64,000 nt of DNA from Actinoallomurus soli (GCF_024055715.1 NZ_JAMXMV010000001.1:558001-622000), one strand, 5' to 3'; counted from the first letter of the stretch, positions 51,143-60,056 are shown. The notes: generated from the sequence alone by a model not told the origin. Translations and numbers: made by a program.

Positions 51143-51829
51143 CTTATCCGCCCAGCCACGGCTCAGGGCCAGCCGGCCCGCACGGTGCGAGTCCCGCTGT
51201 TCGGTCACCCACTGCTCTACTCGGTCCACGGACGCCGCGACTGACCGGCCAGTGGTGTCGAGCACGTGGTGGCGCCAGCGTGGATCCCCGGCGGTCCACC
51301 CCGCCCAGCGCTGCCAGACCATTCCCGACCAACTGCCGTTGATGATGACGTCCGGCCGATGGCGGGGGTCGAGGGCATGCCCGCGGTGCCAGGCGGCCCA
51401 GCCGAGGAATGCATCGACGGCGGCGGCATCCCATCTGCCGGCGTCACGGGCGGTGAGTCTGTGGCGTCGGACCTCGTCGGCGACGTCGACCAGACACACC
51501 GCGATCCCGTCCAGCAGTGGCGCAGAGGGGGCGGCCAGGACCTCACCCAGTGGGGACTGCCCGGTCAGCAGGAGGTCGATCCCGCAGTCTTGATACTCCA
51601 GTGCACGACGCATCCACAGTTCGGTCATGCGGTGGCGCCAGTGGCGATCGGGACGCTCCGGCACACCGATCTCATCGAAGTCGTGCACGGCGACCCGCTG
51701 GAACCGGTCGGCCACGGAGAAGGCGAGCGTGGACTTGCCCGAACAACTGGAGCCGGTCAGCTTGAGCAGCATCTGGCCAGGGTCGCAGCTCGCAATGACT
51801 TCCTCGACCGGATTTCGGCCCAGGACCAC
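51113..51829 (-). CDS. P-loop nucleotide kinase-like protein
   Basis: 238 aa from GTG 51829 (ATG 51772 is an alternative). LLKLTGSSCSGKSTLAFSVA is the Walker A, VAVHDFDEIG a likely substrate/metal Asp pair, and LLLTGQSPLGEVL plus CLVDVADEVRRHRLTARDAGRW a lid-like region. It resembles shikimate/adenylylsulfate-kinase or AAA_18-type small kinases. The substrate is unknown. It starts 4 bases after the LysR stop and may be co-transcribed with it. Confidence 0.8.
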   Translation of the reverse strand: MVLGRNPVEEVIASCDPGQMLLKLTGSSCSGKSTLAFSVADRFQRVAVHDFDEIGVPERPDRHWRHRMTELWMRRALEYQDCGIDLLLTGQSPLGEVLAAPSAPLLDGIAVCLVDVADEVRRHRLTARDAGRWDAAAVDAFLGWAAWHRGHALDPRHRPDVIINGSWSGMVWQRWAGWTAGDPRWRHHVLDTTGRSVAASVDRVEQWVTEQRDSHRAGRLALSRGWADKSILPTDHHA

Positions 51830-51833
51830 GTCA

Positions 51834-52745
51834 TCAGCTGCGGCTTGGGTGGAGCAGACGAGGCGTGGGGTCGCCGCCGTTGGCGCGGCGGGCGGCGGCG
51901 AGCAGGTCGGTGGCGAGCGTACGCCGGGGCGGGTCGGGCAGGGCGAGGGTGGTCGGCAGGTGGACCGTCCGGGTCGGGGCGACGAAGGCGACCGCCGCCG
52001 AGTCCGCGCGGATCGAGCCGGCCGGAAGCAGCGCCCAGCAGTGCCCGGCCGCGACCGGCCCGGCGAGCAGGTCCTGGACGTTGGTGAGGATCGGGCCCGG
52101 ACGTGGCGTGAAGCCCGCCGCGGCGCAGGCCTCGGTGATCAGGTCGAAGGCTCCGGGGTTGTTCTCGCGTGGAGAGCGGGCGAGGGGCAGGTCGGCGAGA
52201 GTGGCGAGATCGGCTGCGGTGGCCGCCCGCCGGGCGGGGACGGCGACGAGGAGCGGTTCGTCCCAGAGGTGATGGACGGCGATGCCGGGGCGGGGCGGCG
52301 GCGCGGGCACGAACGCGGCGTCGAGGTCGCCGGTGAGGATCCCGGCGAGCTTGTCCGGCACCGACGAGGTGGTGGTCAGCTCGACCGTGACGTCCGGATG
52401 CCGTCCGCGGAACTCGGTGAGGATGTCCTCCAGGCGCCTGCCGAGCCCGGGGCTGCTGCCGACGCGCAGGATGCCCGCGGTGCCGGCGGCGAGGTCGGCG
52501 GCGGCCTTCGCCGCGCGGTCGATGGCGCGGAGCGCGCGGCGGGCGTGGGGCAGGAACGCCTCACCGTCGGCGGTGAGCCTGATCTGACGGCGAGACCGGT
52601 CGAACAGCGTCAGCCCGAGCTCGCGTTCGAGCCCGGCGATCTGCTTGCTCACGGCGGGCTGGACGATGTGCAGCCGCTCTGCCGCCCGGCCGAAGTGGCC
52701 GATCTCGGCGACGGTGACGAAGTAGCGAAGCTGCCGAACCTCCAC
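51834..52745 (-). CDS. LysR family transcriptional regulator
   Basis: 303 aa from GTG 52745, chosen because the protein then begins VEVRQLRYFVTVAEIGHFG as usual and GGAGGG is 5 bases upstream; ATG 52799 would add 18 odd residues. The HTH is ERLHIVQPAVSKQIAGLERELG; the rest is a substrate-binding domain (ILRVGSSPGLGRRLEDIL, GDLDAAFVPAP, LLVAVPARR). It is divergent from a DHA2 exporter, its likely target. Confidence 0.93.
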   Translation of the reverse strand: MEVRQLRYFVTVAEIGHFGRAAERLHIVQPAVSKQIAGLERELGLTLFDRSRRQIRLTADGEAFLPHARRALRAIDRAAKAAADLAAGTAGILRVGSSPGLGRRLEDILTEFRGRHPDVTVELTTTSSVPDKLAGILTGDLDAAFVPAPPPRPGIAVHHLWDEPLLVAVPARRAATAADLATLADLPLARSPRENNPGAFDLITEACAAAGFTPRPGPILTNVQDLLAGPVAAGHCWALLPAGSIRADSAAVAFVAPTRTVHLPTTLALPDPPRRTLATDLLAAARRANGGDPTPRLLHPSRS

Positions 52746-52786
52746 CGAGACCCTCCGACCGATTCCTTTCGGTGATTGTTCCACGG

Positions 52787-52798
52787 TGAGATCGCTCA
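52787..52798. promoter_or_regulatory. Possible LysR-type binding site
   Basis: TGAG-ATCG-CTCA inverted repeat in the LysR/exporter gap, 42 bases before the LysR GTG and 73 before the exporter GTG. Short arms; treat as tentative. Confidence 0.35.
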
Positions 52799-52870
52799 TT
52801 GATGGGTGATCGGTCGGACCGCTGCACTGGGAGCGTCACTCGGAGGCGATCCCGAAGCGGAGGACGACTC

Positions 52871-54319
52871 GTGCCTCGTACGGAGTTCACGCCGGGCACG
52901 GAGCCCGGAAGGCATGTCGCGCCGGGAACGGACCCGGGGCGGTGGCGGGCGTTCGTCGTGTGCCTGATGGCCGGGTTCATGACGCTGCTCGACGTCAGCA
53001 TCGTCAACGTCGCGCTGCCGTCCATGCAGGCCGGGTTGCGGATCTCGGCGCAGGAGCTGTCGTGGGTCGTCGCGGGCTACACGCTGGCCTTCGGACTGGC
53101 CCTCGTACCCTCCGGCAGGCTCGGTGACGGCCTCGGACGCAGGCGCGTGTTCCTGATCGGGCTGGTCCTGTTCACCGGGGCGAGCCTGCTGTGCGGGCTG
53201 TCCGTCTCCGGCGCCTGGCTGGTGTGCGCCCGGCTGGCGCAGGGCGCCGCAGGGGGAGCGCTGACGCCGCAGGTGGTCGGGTTGATGCAGCAGCTGTTCA
53301 CGGGACGTGAACGCGGCGTGGCCTCCGGCTTCTACGGCGCGATGGTCGCGGCGGCCACAGCGGTAGGCCCGCCGGTCGGCGGCCTGCTGATCCAGGCCGT
53401 CGGCTGGCGCTGGGTGTTCTTCGTGAACGTCCCGATCGGCGTGTGCGCGTTCGTCCTCGGGAGCCGGTTGCTTCCTCCCGACCGTGGGAAGGAGCGGGCG
53501 GTCCGGCTCGACCTTCCGGGCGTGGCGCTGCTCGGCGCCGGGATCATCGCGGTCATGCTTCCGCTCATCGAGGCCGAGCGGCGGCACGGATCGCCGCACT
53601 GGGCCCTGCTCGGCGGCGGAGCCGCGCTGCTGGCCTGCTTCGTCGCCTGGGAGCGGCGGGTACGGGGGAGAGGCGGCCGGCCGTTGGTCGACCTCGGCCT
53701 GCTGCGCCGACGGCCGTACGCGACCGGCACCCTCATCGGGGTGCTGTACTTCGCCGGCTACACCGGGGTCGTGTTCGTGCTGCCGCTGTACTTCCAGCGG
53801 GGCCTGGGCTACTCGGCCCTCGCGGCGGGAGCGGCGGGAACGCCCTTCTCGATCGGGTCGGCCATGGGCGCGGCGCTCAGCGGCCGCGCGGTGCACCGTC
53901 TCGGCCGTCTCCTGGTGATCGCCGGCGCCTTCACCGTCGTGCTCGCGCTGGTGGGCATCGCGATCCTGATCCGCCATGACCACGGAACCCGGATGTGGCT
54001 GGTGACGCTCGTCCCGCTCCTGGTCGCCGGCGCGGGCAGCGGGCTGGTGATCGGACCGAACCTGACGCTCGCCCTGCGAGACGTCCCGCCGGCCGAGGGC
54101 GGCACCGCCGCCGCGGTCCTGCAGACCGGGCAGCGGATCGGGTCGGCGTTCGGCCTGGCGGTCGCCGGGTCGCTGTTCCTCGGCACGCGCACCGCGTCGC
54201 GCGGCGACTTCTCCCTCTCCGCCGGGCGGGCCCTGTCCGGATCCGCCGCCCTGGTCGGCCTGGCGCTGCTCGTGGCCGTCGCGGACGGTTTGCGCAGGTC
54301 GGCGTCGCGGGAGGTTTAG
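52871..54319 (+). CDS. DHA2 family MFS exporter
   Basis: 482 aa. About 14 helices; FMTLLDVSIVNVALPSM is motif D1, PSGRLGDGLGRRRVF motif A, and GPPVGGLLIQ with WRWVFFVNVPIG motif C. GTG 52871 was chosen because CGGAGGACGACTC lies directly upstream; the frame is open to 52799 but that part has no ribosome site and would run into the LysR operator region. Divergent LysR control is likely. Substrate unknown. Confidence 0.91.
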   Translation: MPRTEFTPGTEPGRHVAPGTDPGRWRAFVVCLMAGFMTLLDVSIVNVALPSMQAGLRISAQELSWVVAGYTLAFGLALVPSGRLGDGLGRRRVFLIGLVLFTGASLLCGLSVSGAWLVCARLAQGAAGGALTPQVVGLMQQLFTGRERGVASGFYGAMVAAATAVGPPVGGLLIQAVGWRWVFFVNVPIGVCAFVLGSRLLPPDRGKERAVRLDLPGVALLGAGIIAVMLPLIEAERRHGSPHWALLGGGAALLACFVAWERRVRGRGGRPLVDLGLLRRRPYATGTLIGVLYFAGYTGVVFVLPLYFQRGLGYSALAAGAAGTPFSIGSAMGAALSGRAVHRLGRLLVIAGAFTVVLALVGIAILIRHDHGTRMWLVTLVPLLVAGAGSGLVIGPNLTLALRDVPPAEGGTAAAVLQTGQRIGSAFGLAVAGSLFLGTRTASRGDFSLSAGRALSGSAALVGLALLVAVADGLRRSASREV

Positions 54320-54393
54320 CGCCCAATGTGCCTTATGTGGATGATTCGACTAGATTGATGCTGGGGGGCGGAAGGTAACCATCGGGGAGTGAC

Positions 54394-54969
54394 ATGACGG
54401 AGACGGCCGCGCCGCCCGGCCTGACCACCGGCACCTGGACCATCGATCCGGCGCATTCGGAGATCACCTTCAGCATCCGGCACCTCATGACGACGGTGCG
54501 CGGAAGCTTCACCGAGTTCGGCGGCACCATCGAGATCGCGGACGACCCCTTCCGGTCGACCGCGACCGCCGAGATCGCCATCGCGTCCATCGACACGCGC
54601 AACGCCGAACGCGACGCCCACGTGCGCTCCTCGGAGATCATGGACGTGGAGCATCATCCGACCATGACCTTCACGGCGACCGGCGTGGCCCCGGCCCGTA
54701 CCGGCCGTCGCGCCCGGCACCCGCGCTACGGAGTCGAGGGCGAGCTGACGATCCGCGGCATCACCAACCCCGTACGGCTGCTCACCGAGTTCCACGGCAC
54801 CGGTGTCGATCCGTGGGGCGGGCTCCGCGCCGGGTTCACCGCCTCGACGCGCATCCTGCGCTCGGAGTTCGGCATCCAGTTCAACGTCCCCCTCCAGGGC
54901 GACCGGCTGGTCCTCGGCGACGAGATCGACATCGGCCTGGAGATCCAGGCCGTCCTGGCCGACGACTGA
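54394..54969 (+). CDS. YceI family protein
   Basis: 191 aa. WTIDPAHSEITFSIRHLMTTVRG is the YceI start (split here: TIDPAHSEITFSIRHL and MTTVRG), ending DEIDIGLEIQAVL. It is a lipocalin-like barrel that binds isoprenoids or amides in relatives. No signal peptide, so it is cytoplasmic as in most actinobacterial YceI. GGAGTGAC precedes the ATG. Confidence 0.95.
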   Translation: MTETAAPPGLTTGTWTIDPAHSEITFSIRHLMTTVRGSFTEFGGTIEIADDPFRSTATAEIAIASIDTRNAERDAHVRSSEIMDVEHHPTMTFTATGVAPARTGRRARHPRYGVEGELTIRGITNPVRLLTEFHGTGVDPWGGLRAGFTASTRILRSEFGIQFNVPLQGDRLVLGDEIDIGLEIQAVLADD

Positions 54970-54977
54970 GAACCCCG

Positions 54978-54997
54978 GCGGCGGTCCAGGCCGCCGC
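54978..54997 (+). terminator. Hairpin after the YceI gene
   Basis: GCGGCGG (54978-54984) and CCGCCGC (54991-54997) with a 6-base loop, 9 bases after the stop. Confidence 0.65.
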
Positions 54998-55117
54998 TGT
55001 TGACTCGTCGCCGCCGGTGTTGCCGGTCGGGTGTCCGGATCGCCGGATCCGCCCGGTCGACGACGGCGGCGAGGTCTCAGGTCCCGGCCCGGCACCGTCG
55101 GGCACTGCCGGGTGGCG

Positions 55118-55942
55118 TCACGCGGTGAAGTGCCGCGTCAGCGCCGGGGCCAGGACGCCCGCCTTGACCATGTGCGTCTGGCCCGGCAGGGTCCGGTAGG
55201 CCGCGCCGGGGATGCCGGCGGCGAGAGCCGCGTTGGCATTGCGCATCCAGGCCGGGCTCTTGCCGCCGTCGATCACAGCCGTCGGCACGGTCACCGACGC
55301 CCACCGGCCGGCGGGCAGCGGCCTGCCCTTCTGGAACTCGTTCACGAACGCGCCGTCGTACGGCAGCGTGTGAGCGACCTTCTTCAGCTTCGACCAGCCC
55401 GGCATGAAGCGCATCATGGCCACCATGACCGCCGGCATCCCGACGAAGCGCATGAAGTACCTGACCGCGTCCCCGGGCCTGCCGGCGGCGACGGCCCGCT
55501 CGAGCGCGGCCACGTAGTCGTCCGGGACGGGCGTCCTGCTGTCGTCCACGATGAACGGGGCCTCGTACAGGGCGAGCCGGCCGATCGGCAGGCCGCGGCG
55601 GGCGGCCTCCAGAGCCAGGGCGGCGCCGGAGGAGACGCCGCACACGTGCGCGGAGCCGCCCGCCTCCCCGATCAGCGCCGCCAGGTCCTCGATCTCGCGG
55701 GCGGGATCGTAGGAGGGGGCGTCACCGCTCTCGCCACGACCGCGCCGGTCGTAGGTGTAGACGGTGAAGCGGCCCTTCAACTCCGCGGCGAGTTTCCCCA
55801 GGGGACCGAACTCGCGGGAGCACAGGGCCCCGTCCACCAGGATCACGGCGGGCCCCTCACCGGTTCGGGTGAAGGCGATCCGCGTGCCGTCCGCCGAGAC
55901 GACGGTGGAGGCCGTGGTGGAGATGGCGGTCGAGGCGGTCAT
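55118..55942 (-). CDS. Alpha/beta hydrolase
   Basis: 274 aa. PAVILVDGALCSREFGPLG contains the oxyanion-hole region, YDRRGRGESGDAP the usual strand, CGVSSGAALALEAA the nucleophile elbow (GxSxG with Ser in GVSSG), and LPGQTHMV the catalytic His. ATG 55942 follows GAAGGAG. Esterase or haloperoxidase-like; substrate unknown. Confidence 0.9.
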   Translation of the reverse strand: MTASTAISTTASTVVSADGTRIAFTRTGEGPAVILVDGALCSREFGPLGKLAAELKGRFTVYTYDRRGRGESGDAPSYDPAREIEDLAALIGEAGGSAHVCGVSSGAALALEAARRGLPIGRLALYEAPFIVDDSRTPVPDDYVAALERAVAAGRPGDAVRYFMRFVGMPAVMVAMMRFMPGWSKLKKVAHTLPYDGAFVNEFQKGRPLPAGRWASVTVPTAVIDGGKSPAWMRNANAALAAGIPGAAYRTLPGQTHMVKAGVLAPALTRHFTA

Positions 55943-56057
55943 GTCGTGCTCCTTCGGGGTCCGTCTTCGCGCTTGCACTGACGCGTCGAACGACCCGGCG
56001 CAGAATCGACACCCGTCCGCGACGAACTTCAGAATTCTTCCGGGGAGCCGCCGGCGG

Positions 56058-56426
56058 CTACACCGGCTGCCCGTTCACCTCCAGGGTGACGCCCGGCTTC
56101 TCGGTCCAGAAGGCGAGCAGGCCCGCGATCGGCTCGACCCTCGCGAACGGCTCCGGGTAGGACCACACGACGTCCTCCGCCGTGCCGTCGTCCGTCTGCA
56201 CCGACCAGTAGGAGGCGTCGCCCTTGAACGGGCAGTGCGACGTCGTCTCCGACGGCCGGAGCAGGTCCGTCTTCACGTCCTCCCGCGGCAGGTAGTACCG
56301 CACGGGGCAGCCGGTCTCGGTGAGCACCACCGGCCGCGAGGAGCTCGCGACCACCGTGTCCTTGATCCGCACCACGACCTGGTCCGAGCCGGGCGTGACC
56401 TCGATCTCATGTCCCTTGGCGTCCAT
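56058..56426 (-). CDS. DUF427 protein
   Basis: 122 aa. VVASSSRPVVLTETGCPVRYYLP then TTSHCPFKGDASYWSV (CPFKG-x-A-x-YW) and WSYPEPF are the DUF427 marks. A small beta-barrel protein of unknown biochemical role, common in actinomycetes. It follows the GSTD-like order with the hydrolase downstream on the same strand. Confidence 0.93.
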   Translation of the reverse strand: MDAKGHEIEVTPGSDQVVVRIKDTVVASSSRPVVLTETGCPVRYYLPREDVKTDLLRPSETTSHCPFKGDASYWSVQTDDGTAEDVVWSYPEPFARVEPIAGLLAFWTEKPGVTLEVNGQPV

Positions 56427-56632
56427 GCCTCAATCCTGACATCTTCCGCGCGCGTTCAAGTGCCGCCCCAGCGGCCGTCCCCCTCGGCCGTCAGCCCTCG
56501 GGTCCGCAGAGCGAACCTTTACAGATCAGCGGTCTGACAGTGATGAATGCCGGTTTACCGATCGTAGGAGGGGGACATGGGTTCAGCGTGAACGCCCGTT
56601 ATGGGCGAATTCATAGGGATCCGGAGGCTGTC

Positions 56633-56728
56633 ATGAGCCGTTACATGCCATACAGCTCCACCGGTCCGGCGCCCCGGTTCGGCGGCGTCCGCGGCTGGCA
56701 GCAGGACATCCTTCGAGGCGAGTCCTAG
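56633..56728 (+). CDS. 31-aa peptide gene with strong ribosome site
   Basis: ATG 56633, TAG 56726-56728; preceded by CCGGAGGCTGTC, a near-perfect Shine-Dalgarno, and followed 11 bases later by a 13-bp terminator hairpin, so it looks like an independent transcription unit. The peptide begins MSRYMPYSSTGPAP, has RFGGVRGWQ in the middle and ends QDILRGES. It is rich in Arg, Gly and aromatic residues and has no hydrophobic helix. Upstream lies a CGCCC-GTTAT-GGGCG hairpin (56593-56607) and a 4-codon ATG frame after AGGAGGGGG at 56578. The next gene is a prolyl oligopeptidase. A ribosomal peptide precursor is one possibility, but no other modifying enzyme is adjacent. Confidence 0.5.
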   Translation: MSRYMPYSSTGPAPRFGGVRGWQQDILRGES

Positions 56729-56739
56729 CTGAGTGAGGC

Positions 56740-56773
56740 GAGGTACTGCGGTCGTTGAGAACCGCAGTACCTC
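56740..56773. terminator. Long hairpin after the 31-aa gene
   Basis: Perfect 13-bp arms GAGGTACTGCGGT (56740-56752) and ACCGCAGTACCTC (56761-56773) around CGTTGAGA. It separates the peptide gene from the peptidase gene; partial read-through could join them. Confidence 0.85.
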
Positions 56774-56812
56774 CGCTCATGTCAGGCGGCCGGCACGGCG
56801 GAGGGGGCGTTC

Positions 56813-58939
56813 GTGATGCGGTTCTGCTACCCCGCCGCCCGGCGCGGCGACGTGGTGGAGGATCTGTTCGGATTCCCGGTCGCCGACCCCTATCGGTGGC
56901 TGGAAGACGGCCGTGATCCGGACGTACGGGACTGGGCGGCGGCCCAGGACCGGCTCTTTCAGGCGTGCCGGGCCGGATGGAGCGAGCGGGAGACGTGGGC
57001 GTCATCGGTCGATGAGACGTCGTCCTTCGGCGTGTCGGACTCCCCGATGGTGCGGGGTCAGGTCATGTTCCTCGCCGAGCAACGGCCGGAGGACGAGCAG
57101 AGGCGCCTGCTCGTGATCGACGCGGAGGGGAACCGTCGCGTGCTGCTCGACCCGGCCGCGATCGACCCGTCCGGGCGTACCGGGCCGTACGCCTGGTGGC
57201 CGTCGCGCGAGGGGGAACGCGTGGCCGTCCAGCTCGAGGTCGCCGAACGACCCGGCAGCGACATCACGGTGCTCGACGCCCGCACCGGCGACACGGTCGA
57301 CGGACCACTGCCCCGGACCCGCAACACCTCGCTCGCCTGGCTACCGGGCGGCGACGCGTTCTACTACGTCAGCCGGGTCCCCGACGAGGACCTGGCACCC
57401 GGTGACACGCGGCTGCAGCGGCGGGTGAGACTCCACCGGATCGGTACGCCGTGGCGGGCCGACCCCGTGGTGTTCGGCGGCGAGGACGCCCCGGACGACT
57501 ATTACGGGCTGACCGTCAGCGCCGACGGCCGTCACCTGGCGGTCACCGCGATGTCGGGGCCCGCCTCGCCCAATGACGTGCACGTCGCCGCGCTCACCGA
57601 TCCGGAGGCCCCGTCCTTCACCAGGATCGTCGACCGGCACACCGTGCGCGCCCGCGTGCTCCCGCGCTTCCTCACGGACGGCGACCTGCTGCTGGTGACC
57701 GACCACGAGGCCCCGTGCGGCCGCGTCTGCCGCGCGCGCCGGCAGGACACCGACCCCGCCTCCTGGCGGACGCTGGTGGCCGAGGACCCCACGGCCCCGC
57801 TCGACGAGTGCCTGGTCCTGGACGACCCCGCGCTTCCGCGTCCCCTCCTGCTGCTGGCACGCGCCCGCGAGGGCATCTCCGCCGTCACCGTGCACGACCT
57901 CGCGACCGGCCGGCCGCTCACCCGCCTGCCCCTTCCCGGCGCCGGCGTCGTGTCCTCCCTGCGCGCGAACCTCCCGCACGGCCGCTACGCCTGGTTCGGG
58001 TACTGCGACCCGACCACACCCCCGACGATCTACCGCTACGACCCCGTGCGCGGGACGACGGAACGGGAGACCGGGGCAACGACCGCCGGACCCGCCCCGG
58101 GAATCCACAGCCGCAGCGTTCGCTACCCCGCCCGTGACGGCACCGAGATCACGCTCTTCCTGTTCACGCCGGACGGACGGGACGACGGCCCCCGGCCCAC
58201 CCTGCTGTACGGCTACGGCAGTTTCGGGATGCCGATGCGCCCCTGGTTCTTCCCCCTGGCGGCCGCCTGGGTCGGCGCCGGCGGCGCGTACGCGGTCGCC
58301 TGCGTACGCGGCGGCGGCGAAGCGGGACAGCACTGGCACGAGGCCGGCCGCGGACCGTACAAACAGCGCGCGATCAGCGACTTCAACGACGCCGCGGCCT
58401 GGCTCATCGACACCGGCCGCACCAGTCCCGGCCGGCTGGTGAGCTACGGCCAGTCCGGCGGCGGGCTGCTGGTCACCGCCGCCGCCGTCCAGCGACCGGA
58501 CCTGTACGCCGCGGTCATCGCCGCGGGGCCGCTGTGCGACATGGTGCGGTACGAGCGCTTCGGCCTCGGGCACACGTGGACCGAGGAGTTCGGCACCGCC
58601 TCCCGGCCCGAGCAACTGCGCTGGCTGCTCGGCTACTCGCCCTATCACAACGTCACTCCCGGCACGCCCTACCCGGCGTTCCTCCTCGCGGGGGCGGTGA
58701 CCGACCTGCAGACCGGAGAGGCGCACGTCACCAAGATGTGCGCGGCCCTCCAGCACGCCACCGGCGGCGACCGGCCGATCCTGATGCGCCGGGAACCCGA
58801 CACCGCCCACGCCGCCTCACCCGCGAGCAAGGAACGCGCCCTCACCGCGGACCTGCTGGCGTTCGCGGGGGAGTACACCGGCCTGTCACCGAAGAGACCG
58901 ACCACGCGGCCGTACGAGAGCGACGAGGAGGCGGGCTGA
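56813..58939 (+). CDS. Prolyl oligopeptidase family serine peptidase (S9A)
   Basis: About 708 aa. The N-terminus DLFGFPVADPYRWLEDGRDPDVRDWAAAQ (in part) is the S9A start; a seven-bladed propeller follows to about residue 440. The catalytic domain has YGYGSFGMPMRPWF, VACVRGGGEAGQHWH, the nucleophile about Ser548 in SYGQSGGG (classical GGSNGG), Asp in AGAVTDLQTGEAHVTKM and His in EPDTAHAA. No signal peptide, so it acts in the cytoplasm on peptides of up to about 30 residues with a preference after proline. Several catalytic motifs differ from the standard, so specificity may be changed. GTG 56813 or ATG 56816, both after GGAGGGGG. It follows a 31-aa gene. Confidence 0.93.
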   Translation: MMRFCYPAARRGDVVEDLFGFPVADPYRWLEDGRDPDVRDWAAAQDRLFQACRAGWSERETWASSVDETSSFGVSDSPMVRGQVMFLAEQRPEDEQRRLLVIDAEGNRRVLLDPAAIDPSGRTGPYAWWPSREGERVAVQLEVAERPGSDITVLDARTGDTVDGPLPRTRNTSLAWLPGGDAFYYVSRVPDEDLAPGDTRLQRRVRLHRIGTPWRADPVVFGGEDAPDDYYGLTVSADGRHLAVTAMSGPASPNDVHVAALTDPEAPSFTRIVDRHTVRARVLPRFLTDGDLLLVTDHEAPCGRVCRARRQDTDPASWRTLVAEDPTAPLDECLVLDDPALPRPLLLLARAREGISAVTVHDLATGRPLTRLPLPGAGVVSSLRANLPHGRYAWFGYCDPTTPPTIYRYDPVRGTTERETGATTAGPAPGIHSRSVRYPARDGTEITLFLFTPDGRDDGPRPTLLYGYGSFGMPMRPWFFPLAAAWVGAGGAYAVACVRGGGEAGQHWHEAGRGPYKQRAISDFNDAAAWLIDTGRTSPGRLVSYGQSGGGLLVTAAAVQRPDLYAAVIAAGPLCDMVRYERFGLGHTWTEEFGTASRPEQLRWLLGYSPYHNVTPGTPYPAFLLAGAVTDLQTGEAHVTKMCAALQHATGGDRPILMRREPDTAHAASPASKERALTADLLAFAGEYTGLSPKRPTTRPYESDEEAG

Positions 58940-58957
58940 GGGCTCCGGCGCGGCGGA

Positions 58958-59245
58958 TCAGGGCTCGACCTTGAACGGGTCGTGTTCGGCCAGCAGCTTG
59001 TCCAGCCGGGCCTGGTCCACGCGACCGGTGAGGGTCGCGGTCTCCTGCCGGTCCCGTACGCACTTGGCGAGCGTGAACGTCGAGGTCACCGCGTACAGGA
59101 ACGCGAGCCCGAGGAACGCCCTGATCCACCCGCCGACCGGTAGGTAGGCGATGCCGATGACGCAGGCCGCCAGCGAGATCCCGAACGAGATGGCCGCCTG
59201 AACCAGGAACGCGCTGGTGGTGCTCGATCTGACCGTTGTGTTCAT
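58958..59245 (-). CDS. YiaA/YiaB-type membrane protein
   Basis: 95 aa. Two helices (FLVQAAISFGISLAACVIGIAYL and GGWIRAFLGLAFLYAVTSTFTLAK in parts) form a hairpin typical of YiaAB; the C-terminus is charged. ATG 59245 was chosen over a longer frame because the family starts directly before the first helix. Function not known. Confidence 0.85.
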   Translation of the reverse strand: MNTTVRSSTTSAFLVQAAISFGISLAACVIGIAYLPVGGWIRAFLGLAFLYAVTSTFTLAKCVRDRQETATLTGRVDQARLDKLLAEHDPFKVEP

Positions 59246-59300
59246 ACCCGAATCGTCGGCCCGCCCGAGCCCGAACGCATGAGCAGGAGTACTCAACTGG

Positions 59301-59918
59301 TCAGGGCCGGGTGAGATAGCGGCTCAGCATGGTGACGAGTTCGTCCTCGAGGTGCTGGGAGTCGACCGGTTCCGGGCCTGCCATCAGCTTGTGCGTGACG
59401 AGTTCGACCGTGGACACGACCAGCGCCGCGGCCGTCGCGACGTCGCCCACGTGAACCTTTGAATGCTGCTCCAGGAGCTCGCGGAACTGGGCCGTGCGTT
59501 CCTCTTCGTACCGCGCGAGCTTCTTCAGGACATCGGGCGAGGCCGGGGCGTCTTCGATCATGATGCGCAGGAGCCGAGGGTCGGCACGATGGTTGTCGAT
59601 GGTCGTGCGGACGAACCGCCGCAATGTCTCCTGAAGACTCATTCCGGTCAGGCCGTCGCGCGCAGGAGCGTCGGCGAAGTTGCCCCCGATATGCCGCAGG
59701 AGCAGCTCGGCGAGGATGGAGTCCTTGTTGGGGAAGTACTGGTAGAGCGAGCCGATGGACAGCCGGGCCCGCTCGGCGATGCGGTTGGTCGTTCCTGCGG
59801 CGTATCCGTACTCCGCGAAAACGTGAGCAGCGGCCTCAAGGATGCGGTCGCGTGTGAGCTCGGACCGGACCTGACGGGGCTTACGCCGCGGGTCAATGCG
59901 TCGGTTGCCGGCAGACAT
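59301..59918 (-). CDS. TetR family transcriptional repressor
   Basis: 205 aa from ATG 59918, which has AAGGAGG upstream. The HTH is LTRDRILEAAAHVFAEYGYA then GTTNRIAERARLSIGSLYQYFPNKDSIL. The rest is a TetR_C-type ligand domain. Divergent from a flavin/iron-sulfur reductase; a 12-bp palindromic site lies between them. Confidence 0.93.
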   Translation of the reverse strand: MSAGNRRIDPRRKPRQVRSELTRDRILEAAAHVFAEYGYAAGTTNRIAERARLSIGSLYQYFPNKDSILAELLLRHIGGNFADAPARDGLTGMSLQETLRRFVRTTIDNHRADPRLLRIMIEDAPASPDVLKKLARYEEERTAQFRELLEQHSKVHVGDVATAAALVVSTVELVTHKLMAGPEPVDSQHLEDELVTMLSRYLTRP

Positions 59919-59961
59919 GGGGCCTCCTTCGAGGACACGAAAAGCGAGTAGGCAAGAACGC

Positions 59962-59973
59962 GAGTAATCACTC
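59962..59973. promoter_or_regulatory. TetR operator upstream of the reductase
   Basis: GAGT-AATC-ACTC, resembling the widespread TetR site GAGTGATCACTC. It lies just before a -10-like CAATAT. Confidence 0.6.
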
Positions 59974-60056
59974 ACAATATGCCTATGAACTGTGGGTTTC
60001 TAGATCCCGGGCCGGGGTCGTACTGCTCCGTGCCCTCCGCAGCGGGTCCGGGCAGG

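Noticed and set aside
59979-60056. Start of the reductase at 59979
   Set aside because: The added 26 residues are unlike any flavin-barrel start and the site lies at the promoter/operator.
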